A stretch of DNA of 64,000 bases from Porphyrobacter sp. CACIAM 03H1. Lineage in GTDB: Bacteria; Pseudomonadota; Alphaproteobacteria; Sphingomonadales; Sphingomonadaceae. Made by a program: the position numbers and the translations under genes. Below the pieces are notes generated by a model that was not told the DNA's origin, made no database searches, and saw nothing but the letters and a program-made list of their open reading frames with translations. The DNA lies in the NCBI RefSeq assembly GCF_002215495.1, contig NZ_CP021378.1:1043646-1107645 (forward strand), read 5' to 3'. Below, one piece after another: positions 36,092-43,710 of the stretch (the first letter of the stretch is position 1; the number at the start of each line of letters is the position of its first letter).

Positions 36092-36451
36092 ATGCCCATG
36101 AGCACCATGCAGTTCCAGTTCAACACCGATAGCTCGGTGATGGGGACAGAGGAAGTGGCGCAGCGGATCGAGGCGCAGGTGCGCCAGCGGCTGGAGCGTT
36201 TCTCCGATCGCCTGACGCGGCTCGAGGTTCACGTCTCGGACGTCAACGGGCGCAAGCACGGTGCCGACGACAAGCATTGCACCATCGAGGCCCGCCCGCG
36301 CGGCTCGCGCCCCATCGGCGTGACCGGCAAGGCGGCGGATGTCGATGCGGCGGCGCGGATTGCCGCCAATACGATGGCAGAGCGGCTCGAGCGGTGGTTC
36401 GGCAAGGCCGAACGGCACAGCCGCGATCCCTCGCCCGACAAGCAGATCTGA
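36092..36451 (+). CDS. Short HPF/RaiA-family ribosome-associated protein
   Basis: A 119-residue protein with a beta-alpha-beta-beta-beta-alpha domain typical of hibernation-promoting factor: MQFQFNTDSS, a helix EEVAQRIEAQVRQRLERFSDRL, strand RLEVHVSDVNG, and a basic DAAARIAANTMAERLERWFGK helix. It lacks the dimerising C-terminal domain of long HPF, so it is the short form or a divergent paralog. It is thought to bind the ribosomal A/P-site region in stress. The start at 36092 follows AGAGGAGAAG; an ATG at 36098 is an alternative. Confidence 0.82.
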   Translation: MPMSTMQFQFNTDSSVMGTEEVAQRIEAQVRQRLERFSDRLTRLEVHVSDVNGRKHGADDKHCTIEARPRGSRPIGVTGKAADVDAAARIAANTMAERLERWFGKAERHSRDPSPDKQI

Positions 36452-36479
36452 GCGGATCCGGCGCGGCGCGCGCGGGGGC

Positions 36480-37706
36480 CTAGCCCTCCTTGCGCCCGAA
36501 CACCTTGGCCCTGAGGCCCCGGCCGCTGAGGCTCGGCAATCCGGGCCGGCTGGGGCTCGGGGCGACCACGCGTTCGGGCGGCGGGGCGGGAGGCTGGGGC
36601 GGTTCGGGCTGCGCGGCGGGTTCACCCGCCTTGCGCACCTCGAAGCGCCCGCCGATCCCCTCGGCCAGCTTGCGCTTCTCGCTCCACTCGTTGGCGAGTG
36701 CCATCTTGGCTTCCTCGTCGTCCGGCATGACCGCCGCCGGGAAGGCGCGGTCGTCGAAGACGTTGGCGTCGGGCACGTGCTCGGGCGCGACGAAGCCGTG
36801 GTCGAGATGCTTGAGCGGTACCAGTTCATAGACCGGCACCTCGGCGGGAGCGGTCTCGCCGTCGCCCATGTCCGCACCGGCATCGTGGTGCAGCACGCGG
36901 TAGGACTGGCTGCGGTCCTCCGGGCCGAAGGTGTCGCCATCGGGGATGACATAGCCCCCCGGCATGGTCGCGACCCTGAGGAAGGCGAAGATCGTCTCGT
37001 AGTTGGCGGCCCAGGGCAGGATGTGGGGCCTCACGATCACCTCGCGCCCGAGCCAGTGGCGCGCGCCGAAGGTCTGGATGCCGACCCGCGCCTCCTCCCC
37101 CGGGCCGGCACGCGGGCCGAACAGGAAGGGGTGGATGTGGAGCGGCCCGGGTGCCTCGTTGGACGCGGCAAGGCCGTCGAACAGCTCGCCCGCGACCAGC
37201 AGGTCGGACTGGGTCCAGTGCACCGCCAGCGGCATGGCGTGCTCGACGGCGATGCGCGAGAGCAGCGCGAGCAGCTGCAGCCGCCGCTCGAACTGTGCCT
37301 GGGTCGCGCCCGAGGGGGCGCGGCCGATGGACGCGAACATGGCCGCGATCTCGGGGTTTTCCTCGACCCCGCCGAACACCCCGTGCGAAACCTCGAGCAG
37401 GATGTGGCTGCCGCTGCGGGCGATGCGTTCGCGGATGTCGGGCGTGACGATGCCGGTGAAGGGCGAGGACAGGGCGGGGCGGAACACCTCGGGCGCGGCG
37501 GGATGGCTCAGGTACTCGAGCGTCACCATCAGCTCCTCGGCGCCCCCGAACAGCCGGTAGAAGCGGCCCGGGTTGGCCTCGGGGACGTTGAACTGCGTGC
37601 CGGAGCGCATCTGCTCGATCCGGGTGAAGTCGCGCATGATCGCCTCGAGCTCGGCGATGGGCCGGTCGAACAGCAGACAGGCCTGAAGGCGGTTGGGATA
37701 GAGCAT
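36480..37706 (-). CDS. Large protein of unknown function with Pro-rich C-terminus
   Basis: I do not recognise this 408-residue protein. It has no signal peptide or membrane segment. The N-terminal 300 residues are a mixed alpha/beta domain (LQACLLFDRPIAELEAIMRDF, GSHILLEVSHGVFGG, PLAVHWTQSDLLVAGELFDGL, IVRPHILPWAANYETIFAFL); the HILLEVSHG and VHWTQSDLLV blocks are faintly like DUF4261. The last 60 residues are rich in Pro, Ala and Arg and probably disordered, ending in basic residues. Unusual Asp/Glu-rich loop near residues 285-340. No operon partner. Start ATG at 37706 is the longest sensible one. Confidence 0.55.
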   Translation of the reverse strand: MLYPNRLQACLLFDRPIAELEAIMRDFTRIEQMRSGTQFNVPEANPGRFYRLFGGAEELMVTLEYLSHPAAPEVFRPALSSPFTGIVTPDIRERIARSGSHILLEVSHGVFGGVEENPEIAAMFASIGRAPSGATQAQFERRLQLLALLSRIAVEHAMPLAVHWTQSDLLVAGELFDGLAASNEAPGPLHIHPFLFGPRAGPGEEARVGIQTFGARHWLGREVIVRPHILPWAANYETIFAFLRVATMPGGYVIPDGDTFGPEDRSQSYRVLHHDAGADMGDGETAPAEVPVYELVPLKHLDHGFVAPEHVPDANVFDDRAFPAAVMPDDEEAKMALANEWSEKRKLAEGIGGRFEVRKAGEPAAQPEPPQPPAPPPERVVAPSPSRPGLPSLSGRGLRAKVFGRKEG

Positions 37707-37780
37707 GGCGCGGCGGACCCCCGGGGGCGTGGATTACGGCACCTCGCCGTAGCACCGGCAGGGTTAATTCCGGGTTGAGA

Positions 37781-39037
37781 TCACCCCGCCGGGTCCGCCT
37801 CCGTGCCCGCGATCCCGCATTCCGCAAGCAGCCCCTCGATCGCCTTGGCGACCCCGAAGAACCCCGCCTTGGCGAGCGGCCAGGTGGCGCGGTCGAGATC
37901 GGGGAGCAGGGCAAGGATGCGGCCTTGCGCGGCGAGCGGGGCGAGTTCGGGCCGCAGCGCGTCGCCGGTCCAGCCCACGGGGAGATAGGGGAGGGCGATC
38001 CGGTCCACCCCCGCCTCCGCCAGCAGCGGCGCGAGCGGTTCGCCTGCGCGCCATTCCACCGCCGGGCAGCCGAAAGCCGCAGCCGCCTCGGTCATGCCGG
38101 AGGCGACCGCGCCTTCAGCGAAGGGCCGCGCGTGCTCGCCGACGGGGCCCGGCGAGCGCGCATCAGGCCGGGCGGCGCCGATCACCAGCGCCGGTGCGAC
38201 CGGCAGGGCGAGGGGGGCGTGATGCGCGGCCTCGTCATGCAGCAGCAGCGCGAAGGGCTCGGCGAAGTCGGCTGCGGTGACGGGACGGGGCAGATCGAGC
38301 TTCCGGCGCGGATATTCCTGCGCCTCTTCGAGCGGTTCGGCCTCGTCCCCCGCAAGACGCGGCGCGGCCAGCGCCCCCTCGGGCCTGCCTGCGGTGTAGC
38401 GCGCGATGTTGTTCGCGCGAGCGAGGTAGTGCTTGCCCTTCGTGTGCAGCCCCGCGACCCAGCGCCACGACAGCGTGTTCGACGCCGCATCGGCATCCAT
38501 CAGGTGCCGCAGAAAGAAGTCCGCGCCGAGCCGCCAGTCGAGTTTGAGGGTGAAGATCCAGATGCTAGCGAACCACATCCGCGCGTGGTTGTGGAGGTAG
38601 CCGGTGGCGACCAGCTCCCTCGCCCAGACATCGAAGGCCTCGATCCCGGTGCGCCCCTCGGTCGCTTCCTCGTAGGCCTTGCGCAGGCCCGCGCTGCGCG
38701 CCAGCGCCGCGCGTGCCCCATCGAGATCGCGGCGGTAATCGTCCCAGATCGCGGGGCGCTGTTCGAGATAGCCCTTGAAGTAGATCCGCCAGAACACCTC
38801 GGCGACGAACTTCTCGGCCACGCGCGGGCTGTGCTGGCCGAGCACCGCCTCCAGCACCTCGGTCTCGCCGAGCAGACCGGCGTGGAGCCAGGGCGAAAGC
38901 TGGCTGACATTGCCGCGCCCGGAGCCATCGCCCGGGCCGTCGTCGGCGTTGCGGGTCTCGGCATAGCGGCGGCCGGCGGCAGGGAGGAATTCGGCGAGGC
39001 GCGTCTGGCCGCGCGCGCGGGTGGGTGTGAAGTCCAT
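37781..39037 (-). CDS. FAD-binding photolyase/cryptochrome-like protein with C-terminal alpha/beta region
   Basis: A 418-residue protein whose first 220 residues match the photolyase FAD-binding domain: GNVSQLSPWLHAG, FVAEVFWRIYFKGYLE, TGYLHNHARMWFASIW, LMDADAASNTLSWRW and KGKHYLARANNIARYT, which carry the FAD and substrate contacts. The N-terminal antenna Rossmann domain of ordinary photolyases is absent; the last 180 residues (ALLLHDEAAHHAP, WRAGEPLAPLLAEAGVDRI) look like an alpha/beta domain in permuted order. It lies next to a lipoprotein gene and may repair UV damage or act as a light sensor, but neither is shown. Start ATG at 39037. Confidence 0.75.
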   Translation of the reverse strand: MDFTPTRARGQTRLAEFLPAAGRRYAETRNADDGPGDGSGRGNVSQLSPWLHAGLLGETEVLEAVLGQHSPRVAEKFVAEVFWRIYFKGYLEQRPAIWDDYRRDLDGARAALARSAGLRKAYEEATEGRTGIEAFDVWARELVATGYLHNHARMWFASIWIFTLKLDWRLGADFFLRHLMDADAASNTLSWRWVAGLHTKGKHYLARANNIARYTAGRPEGALAAPRLAGDEAEPLEEAQEYPRRKLDLPRPVTAADFAEPFALLLHDEAAHHAPLALPVAPALVIGAARPDARSPGPVGEHARPFAEGAVASGMTEAAAAFGCPAVEWRAGEPLAPLLAEAGVDRIALPYLPVGWTGDALRPELAPLAAQGRILALLPDLDRATWPLAKAGFFGVAKAIEGLLAECGIAGTEADPAG

Positions 39038-39100
39038 GCGCGCCCAATGCCTTGGCGCGGGGCTGGTTCCGGCCTATTCCTGCAACCTAGGAGAGACGCC

Positions 39101-39535
39101 ATGCAACCCCGCCACCTGCCGCTCGCCGCGCTGCTGATCGCAGCTGCCGCCTGCACCCCGGCCGCCCCCACCGACGGGATAGACCCGGAGGGCAAGACCT
39201 TCGATGCGGTCGGCCCGGAGGAGGTCGTCACCCTCGTCGGCACCGAGCCCTTCTGGGCGCTCAAGGTCGAAGGGGGCGAGGGGCTCTGGACGACGCCCGA
39301 AAACCAGCCCGGCACCCGCTTTGCCGTGACCCGCTTTGCCGGCAACGGCGGCATGGGCTTCTCCGGCACGCTCGATGGCAAGCCCCTCGCCGCCACGCTC
39401 ACCCCGGGCGAATGCAGCGACGGCATGAGCGACCGGCGCTTCCCCTTCGTCGCCACTATCGCTTTGGAGGGCACGACATTGCAGGGCTGCGGCTATACCA
39501 CCGCACAGCCGTTCACCGGCGATCCGGCGCCCTGA
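39101..39535 (+). CDS. Lipoprotein, COG3650-like
   Basis: A 144-residue protein with a lipoprotein signal peptide (LPLAALLIAAAAC, cysteine 18) and a compact beta-rich domain with the recurring block VGTEPFWALKVE and a C-terminal CSDGMSDRRFPF and CGYTTAQPF pair of cysteines, as in COG3650 outer-membrane or periplasmic proteins. Function unknown; some relatives are linked to osmotic or envelope stress. The ATG at 39101 was chosen after GGAGAGACGCC; it is divergent from the photolyase-like gene. Confidence 0.75.
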   Translation: MQPRHLPLAALLIAAAACTPAAPTDGIDPEGKTFDAVGPEEVVTLVGTEPFWALKVEGGEGLWTTPENQPGTRFAVTRFAGNGGMGFSGTLDGKPLAATLTPGECSDGMSDRRFPFVATIALEGTTLQGCGYTTAQPFTGDPAP

Positions 39536-39564
39536 GCGGCGCGAGAAGGGGGAGAGACGAGGCC

Positions 39565-39972
39565 ATGACCATCACCGGAGGCTGCCTGTGCGGCAAGGTG
39601 CGCTACACCTGCGAAAGCGATCCGCTGCTGTGCGTCACCTGCCACTGCAAGAACTGCCAGCGCCAGGCGGGCAGCGCGCTGTCGGTGATCATCGGCGTGC
39701 CCGAGGACGCGGTGGCGTTCGAGGGCGTGCTCATCACCTACAACGACACCGGCGACAGCGGCGCGACTGTGCGGCGGCAGTTCTGCGGCACCTGCGGATC
39801 GCCGGTCTTCACCCGGGTCGACAGCCCGCCGGGGATGATGTTCATCAAGGCCGGGACGCTCGATGACACGAGCATCCTGAAGCCCGCCTTCCACTGCTAT
39901 GCCAAGAGCAAGCAGGACTGGGTCGACCTCGGCGATCTCCCCGCCTTCGAAACCGTTCCCGAGGGGCTCTAG
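39565..39972 (+). CDS. GFA family zinc protein
   Basis: A 135-residue zinc-binding protein of the glutathione-dependent formaldehyde-activating family, all cysteine ligands present: GGCLCGKVRY, TCHCKNCQRQ, and FCGTCGSPVF. The family name comes from Gfa, which binds glutathione, but most members have unknown reactions. It is 29 bp after the lipoprotein gene and probably co-transcribed. Its stop codon overlaps that of the convergent S41 protease by 3 bases. Confidence 0.85.
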   Translation: MTITGGCLCGKVRYTCESDPLLCVTCHCKNCQRQAGSALSVIIGVPEDAVAFEGVLITYNDTGDSGATVRRQFCGTCGSPVFTRVDSPPGMMFIKAGTLDDTSILKPAFHCYAKSKQDWVDLGDLPAFETVPEGL

Positions 39973-41438
39973 AACAGCCCCGGCAGCTCGTGCTGGGCGG
40001 GCTCGGGCCGGCGCGGCTGGAGCGGCAGGCGGTCGGGCAGGTCGATGCCCTGGCGCGCGTTCTGGCCCTGGTCGATGCCGCCTGCCACGTCGCCCGCGGC
40101 GCCGCCGGTGATCGGGGTGCAGGCGCGTCCGGCGAGGAAATCGAGCGCCGCCGCGATCGAGGCCTCGCGCGGATCGCCGAGCGGGCGGGCGAGATCGTCG
40201 CCGGCACGGCAGGTGTTGGGCACCACGCTGGCGAGGCCGGTGAAATAGTCGCCCTGATTGTTGGCATTGACCGTCTGGAAGGCGACCGCGCGTACGCGCA
40301 GGTCGCAGGCGGCAAGGTCGAAGCCGAACTGGCCGACCGGCTTGCCGAAGGAGTTGGCCCCGACCAGCGCGAGATTGTTGCCGAGATAGGGGATCAGCGA
40401 ATTGGTAACGAGCTCGCTCGCCGAGGCGCTCGATCCGGTGGTGATCACCGCCACGCGGGTCGGGGCGATGGCGTTGGCCTCGGTGCGGAACAGCCGGGTG
40501 GTGTTCTGCGAGGCCTTGGAGGGGCGCAGCACCTCGCGGCTCCACACCTGCCCGACGCGGCCCGATCCCATCAGATCGCCGAAGGTGTCGGCGACATCGA
40601 CGAGCCCGCCACCGTTGTAGCGCAGGTCGATGATCAGCTCGCGCACGCCCTGCGATGCGAACTGGCCGAAGGCCGCGCGCAACTGGTTCGCGGCATCGGC
40701 CACCACGAAGGTGCGCAGGTTGATGTAGCCGATCCGCCGCGCGCCATCGCTGAGGACCAGCGCGCCGTAACGGTCGGAGACCGGATCGAGCGCGAAGGTG
40801 GTCTTGGTGATCGACCGCTCGACGATCGCGCCGCCCGGCTGGACGAAGCGCAGCACGCGGGTGACCCCCGGGTCCGAGGGCCCGAGCGCGTTGGCGACCG
40901 CCTGGGAGCCGCCGCTGGCGAACAGGCTGGAGACGGTCTGGAGGTTCGCGGCGGTGGTGCCGATCGCGGTGATCTCCGCCCCGCGGTCGAGCCCCGCGGC
41001 AAGGCCGCTCGCGCCCTCATAGGCCTCGACCACGAACAGGCGGCGATTGGCATCGTCGTAGGACAGGCGGATGCCGAAGCCCGCCGAGGAGCCGGAATTG
41101 ATCAGCGCGTTCTCCTGCGCGATCGAGGTCGCGAAGGTGAAGAAGCGGTCGCGGTTGGCGGCGCGGGCGGGGGCGACGCGGGCGTCGAGATAGTCGTCGA
41201 GATTGTTGAACGAGGCCGGGTTGGCGTTCGCGAGCAGATCGGGGAACAGGTACCATTCGTTGAGCACGCCGTCGGCGAAATCCTGCTGGGCGCGCAGCGA
41301 GCAGCCCGAGGGCGGCGGGGTGGGCGCGGGCGTTCCCCCGCCCCCGACGGCGACCGGCGGCGCGGAGGAATCGCCGCCACCGCAGGCGGCCAGTTGCAGG
41401 GCCAGAACAAGGCTGAGAGCGGTGCGGGCGAAGGTCAC
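39969..41438 (-). CDS. S41 (C-terminal-processing type) serine peptidase, probable lipoprotein
   Basis: A periplasmic or outer-membrane-anchored protease of the S41 family. From the GTG at 41438 (GGAG about 11 bp ahead) it is 489 residues, begins with a lipoprotein signal (TALSLVLALQLAAC, Cys 19), a Ser/Pro/Gly linker, a PDZ-like region (FVVEAYEGASGLAAGLDRG) and the catalytic core with the nucleophile in TTGSSASASELV (Ser about 339) and the lysine in FGKPVGQ. A longer frame starts at ATG 41570 or 41681 but puts 40-80 residues before the lipobox. It ends with a disordered Pro/Gln-rich tail (LPLQPRRPEPAQ). Confidence 0.8.
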   Translation of the reverse strand: MTFARTALSLVLALQLAACGGGDSSAPPVAVGGGGTPAPTPPPSGCSLRAQQDFADGVLNEWYLFPDLLANANPASFNNLDDYLDARVAPARAANRDRFFTFATSIAQENALINSGSSAGFGIRLSYDDANRRLFVVEAYEGASGLAAGLDRGAEITAIGTTAANLQTVSSLFASGGSQAVANALGPSDPGVTRVLRFVQPGGAIVERSITKTTFALDPVSDRYGALVLSDGARRIGYINLRTFVVADAANQLRAAFGQFASQGVRELIIDLRYNGGGLVDVADTFGDLMGSGRVGQVWSREVLRPSKASQNTTRLFRTEANAIAPTRVAVITTGSSASASELVTNSLIPYLGNNLALVGANSFGKPVGQFGFDLAACDLRVRAVAFQTVNANNQGDYFTGLASVVPNTCRAGDDLARPLGDPREASIAAALDFLAGRACTPITGGAAGDVAGGIDQGQNARQGIDLPDRLPLQPRRPEPAQHELPGLF

Positions 41439-41679
41439 GACGCGGGCAACTCCGGCAGGGAACGAGGCCGGCAGGGGGGTGGCCTCTTGCGGCAGGGATG
41501 CATCGGGACCGGCCCGAGAGCAAGGTGCCTGCGGCGGACCGCTGCCGAATTGGCTGAAAAGCGTGGCCATTTTGCCTGCATTTGCAGGGTTTTCCTCAGA
41601 AACCGCCAAAAACCGTATTGCCAAGTCTCGTATCGCGCATCCGAAGGGACTAGCACGAGGGCGATGAAGCGACAGAATC

Positions 41680-42270
41680 ATGACTGATTTCCCCGCCTGG
41701 CTCGCACCATCGGTGCCCGCGTCCGCGCGTCATCCCGGTCTCGCCGTGGCGAAGCTGGGGTCGGCGCAGGCGCTCGGGCGCGGCGGTTTCGCGCTGACCA
41801 GCCCGGCGTTCCGCGGCGGGGAGGAGCTCGATCCGAGCTTCACCGCGGCCGAGGAGGATGCCGTCGCTCCGCCGCTCGAATGGAGCGCGCCGCCTCCGGG
41901 CTCGGCGGAACTGGTGCTGGTGGTTGAGGATGCCTCGAACCCCGCCGCGGATCCCGCCTGCCACTGGCTCGTCTGGGGCCTTGCCGCGCAGCGCGGCAAG
42001 CTGCTCGAGGGCGAGACCCCGCCGCGCACCGGCAAGAACGCCGCCGGCAATTCCGAATGGCTGCTACCCGCCCCGCCCGAGGGCGAGACGCGCCACTACC
42101 TGTTCCAACTGTTCGCGACCGAACTGCCGCTGGTGCTGATGCCCGGCGCGGGGAGAGCGGAACTGCTCGCATCGCTGCAAGGGTCGGTCACGGCCTGCGC
42201 GGTCCTCCACGCCACGGTCACCGGCGGCGGCGAGGACGAGGATGGGGCCTTCGAAGACGATGATTTCTGA
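41680..42270 (+). CDS. YbhB/YbcL family (PEBP, Raf-kinase-inhibitor-like) protein
   Basis: A 196-residue cytoplasmic protein of the phosphatidylethanolamine-binding family. It has the conserved FALTSPAFRGGEELDPSFT start, SAPPPGSAELVLVVEDASNP, and the ligand-site motif CHWLVWGL. Bacterial members have no firm role; some affect quorum or lactose/sucrose signals. C-terminal tail is acidic (GGGEDEDGAFEDDDF). It overlaps the start region of the S41 gene on the other strand and precedes the SWIB gene. Confidence 0.82.
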   Translation: MTDFPAWLAPSVPASARHPGLAVAKLGSAQALGRGGFALTSPAFRGGEELDPSFTAAEEDAVAPPLEWSAPPPGSAELVLVVEDASNPAADPACHWLVWGLAAQRGKLLEGETPPRTGKNAAGNSEWLLPAPPEGETRHYLFQLFATELPLVLMPGAGRAELLASLQGSVTACAVLHATVTGGGEDEDGAFEDDDF

Positions 42271-42301
42271 TCAACCTGCCACTGACATAAGGGAGTAGAA
42301 G

Positions 42302-42553
42302 ATGGCTGGAACGACCAACGCACTGCAGAAGCCGGTCACCCTTTCGGGTGATCTCGAGGCCGTGATCGGCAAGGGTCCGATGACCCGCGCCGAAGTGACC
42401 TCGAAGGTGTGGGAATACATCAAGGCCAACGGCCTGCAGGACAAGACCGACAAGCGCCAGATCAATCCCGATGCCAAGCTCGGCGCGGTGATCGGCAAGG
42501 ACCAGATCTCGATGTTCAAGATGACCGCTGCGGTCTCGAAGCACCTCAAGTAA
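42302..42553 (+). CDS. SWIB/MDM2 domain protein
   Basis: An 83-residue protein made almost entirely of a SWIB domain: LQKPVTLSGDLEAVIG, MTRAEVTSKVWEYIKANGLQD, KRQINPDAKLGAVIGKD and ISMFKMTAAVSKHLK. In eukaryotes SWIB domains belong to chromatin remodellers and MDM2; in bacteria the small form is known in Chlamydia (fused to topoisomerase), and many alphaproteobacteria carry a free copy, likely a DNA- or chromatin-associated protein. It is 31 bp after the PEBP gene. Confidence 0.88.
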   Translation: MAGTTNALQKPVTLSGDLEAVIGKGPMTRAEVTSKVWEYIKANGLQDKTDKRQINPDAKLGAVIGKDQISMFKMTAAVSKHLK

Positions 42554-42593
42554 GTTTGGCGGTCGCCGGACGGCGGCCTTCAGCCTTCGCACA

Positions 42594-42827
42594 TCAGCGG
42601 CGCGCGATCCGGTAGGGTCCGCGCCGCTTTTGCATTCCGGCGCCCTTCCACGACAGGATGACGGTGCCTGCCTCCACCAACGCATCGGCGGCGGCATGGA
42701 CCGCATCCATCTCCGCCCGCCAGTCGCCCCCGGGCCCTGCGAGCCTTTGGGCGGCCTCGCTCGGGCAGATCGTCGCGCCTGCCGAGCGTTCGGCGAGGAG
42801 GGCGAGGATCGCCTGCTCGGGCGTCAT
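42594..42827 (-). CDS. DUF3253 domain protein
   Basis: A 77-residue winged-helix-like protein: TPEQAILALLAERSAGATICPSEAAQRLAG is the DUF3253 start, followed by a short strand pair (GTVILSWKGAGMQKRRGPYRI). Function unknown. The ATG at 42827 overlaps the DoxX stop by four bases (ATGA). It is the last gene of a cupin-DoxX-DUF3253 operon. Confidence 0.8.
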   Translation of the reverse strand: MTPEQAILALLAERSAGATICPSEAAQRLAGPGGDWRAEMDAVHAAADALVEAGTVILSWKGAGMQKRRGPYRIARR

Positions 42828-43222
42828 GCGGTTTTGCGGCGCAGCGGCAGGCACTCGCCCACCCACAGCGCGAGCCAGATGATCGCCGGCTGCGCGAACA
42901 TCCGCGGCACGTGATAGGCAAGGCCGAGCCCGCCGTCCGGCTTCGCCATGTCGAGCGCGAAGTGGTTGATGTTGGCGGGCCACACGCACAGGGCGTAGAG
43001 CGCAAGGCCCCACGCCGCCGCCTGCCGCAGCTTCTTCGAGAAGGGCTGCACCAGCCCGATCGCGCCCGCGATCTCGGCCACGCCGGTCCACAGCACCACC
43101 GCCTCCGGCGCAGGCACCCATGCGGGCATGATCGTAAGGAACGGCGCGGGCCGCGCGAGGTGGACGATGCCGGCCAGCAGGTAGAAGATCGCGAGCACCC
43201 AGCGCAGCACCTCCCTGGTCAC
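42824..43222 (-). CDS. DoxX family membrane protein
   Basis: A 132-residue protein with four membrane spans (VLRWVLAIFYLLAGIVHLA, EAVVLWTGVAEIAGAIGLV, AAAWGLALYALCVW, and PAIIWLALWVGECL) matching the DoxX family, small inner-membrane proteins sometimes linked to redox. The GTG start at 43222 overlaps the cupin stop (GTGA) and its own stop overlaps the DUF3253 start, so the three are coupled. Confidence 0.82.
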   Translation of the reverse strand: MTREVLRWVLAIFYLLAGIVHLARPAPFLTIMPAWVPAPEAVVLWTGVAEIAGAIGLVQPFSKKLRQAAAWGLALYALCVWPANINHFALDMAKPDGGLGLAYHVPRMFAQPAIIWLALWVGECLPLRRKTA

Positions 43223-43659
43223 GCGCTTGGTTCCCACCCCGGCGCGGCGAGGGTGAAGCCGGCGAAGTCGAACCCCGGCACCACCACGCAGGAAACGAGG
43301 CTGAAGCCGTGCCGCGCCTCGCCGTGGGGGCGGGCTGCCTGCCATTCGTGCGGCGCGACGAGCCCCTGCAACTGCTGCCCCGCCGCGACATCGCTGCCGA
43401 GGATCACCGAGCGCGCCGGGCCTTCATCGCCCGCCGCAAGCCGGAGCTCGACCGGATCGCCCGCCTGCCATATCCACAGCTCGGCGGCATCGACCCTGTG
43501 CCAGTGCGAAGCGTCTCCGGCGCGCAGCAGGAAGACGATGGCGGTGCCCGCTGCGCGTCCGTCCGGCCCGGCCTCGCCCCGCCAGGTCTCGCGATACCAT
43601 CCGCCCTCGGGATGGGCGGCGAGGCCCAATTGTTCGATCAGCCGTGCCGCGCTATCCAT
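43219..43659 (-). CDS. Cupin domain protein, DUF985 type
   Basis: A 146-residue beta-barrel cupin. The family blocks AHPEGGWYRET and HWHRVDAAELWIWQ, with metal-binding histidines, are clear, as are LGSDVAAGQQLQGLVAPHEWQ and the FSLVSCVVVPGFDF strand. Enzyme activity unknown (members resemble sugar epimerases or auxin-binding cupins). First gene of the cupin-DoxX-DUF3253 operon; it is divergent from the M19 dipeptidase. Confidence 0.85.
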   Translation of the reverse strand: MDSAARLIEQLGLAAHPEGGWYRETWRGEAGPDGRAAGTAIVFLLRAGDASHWHRVDAAELWIWQAGDPVELRLAAGDEGPARSVILGSDVAAGQQLQGLVAPHEWQAARPHGEARHGFSLVSCVVVPGFDFAGFTLAAPGWEPSA

Positions 43660-43710
43660 CGTCGTTCCTTGCCCGCGTCCTCGCGCGCTCTAGCTTCGGG
43701 AGCCTCCCCC

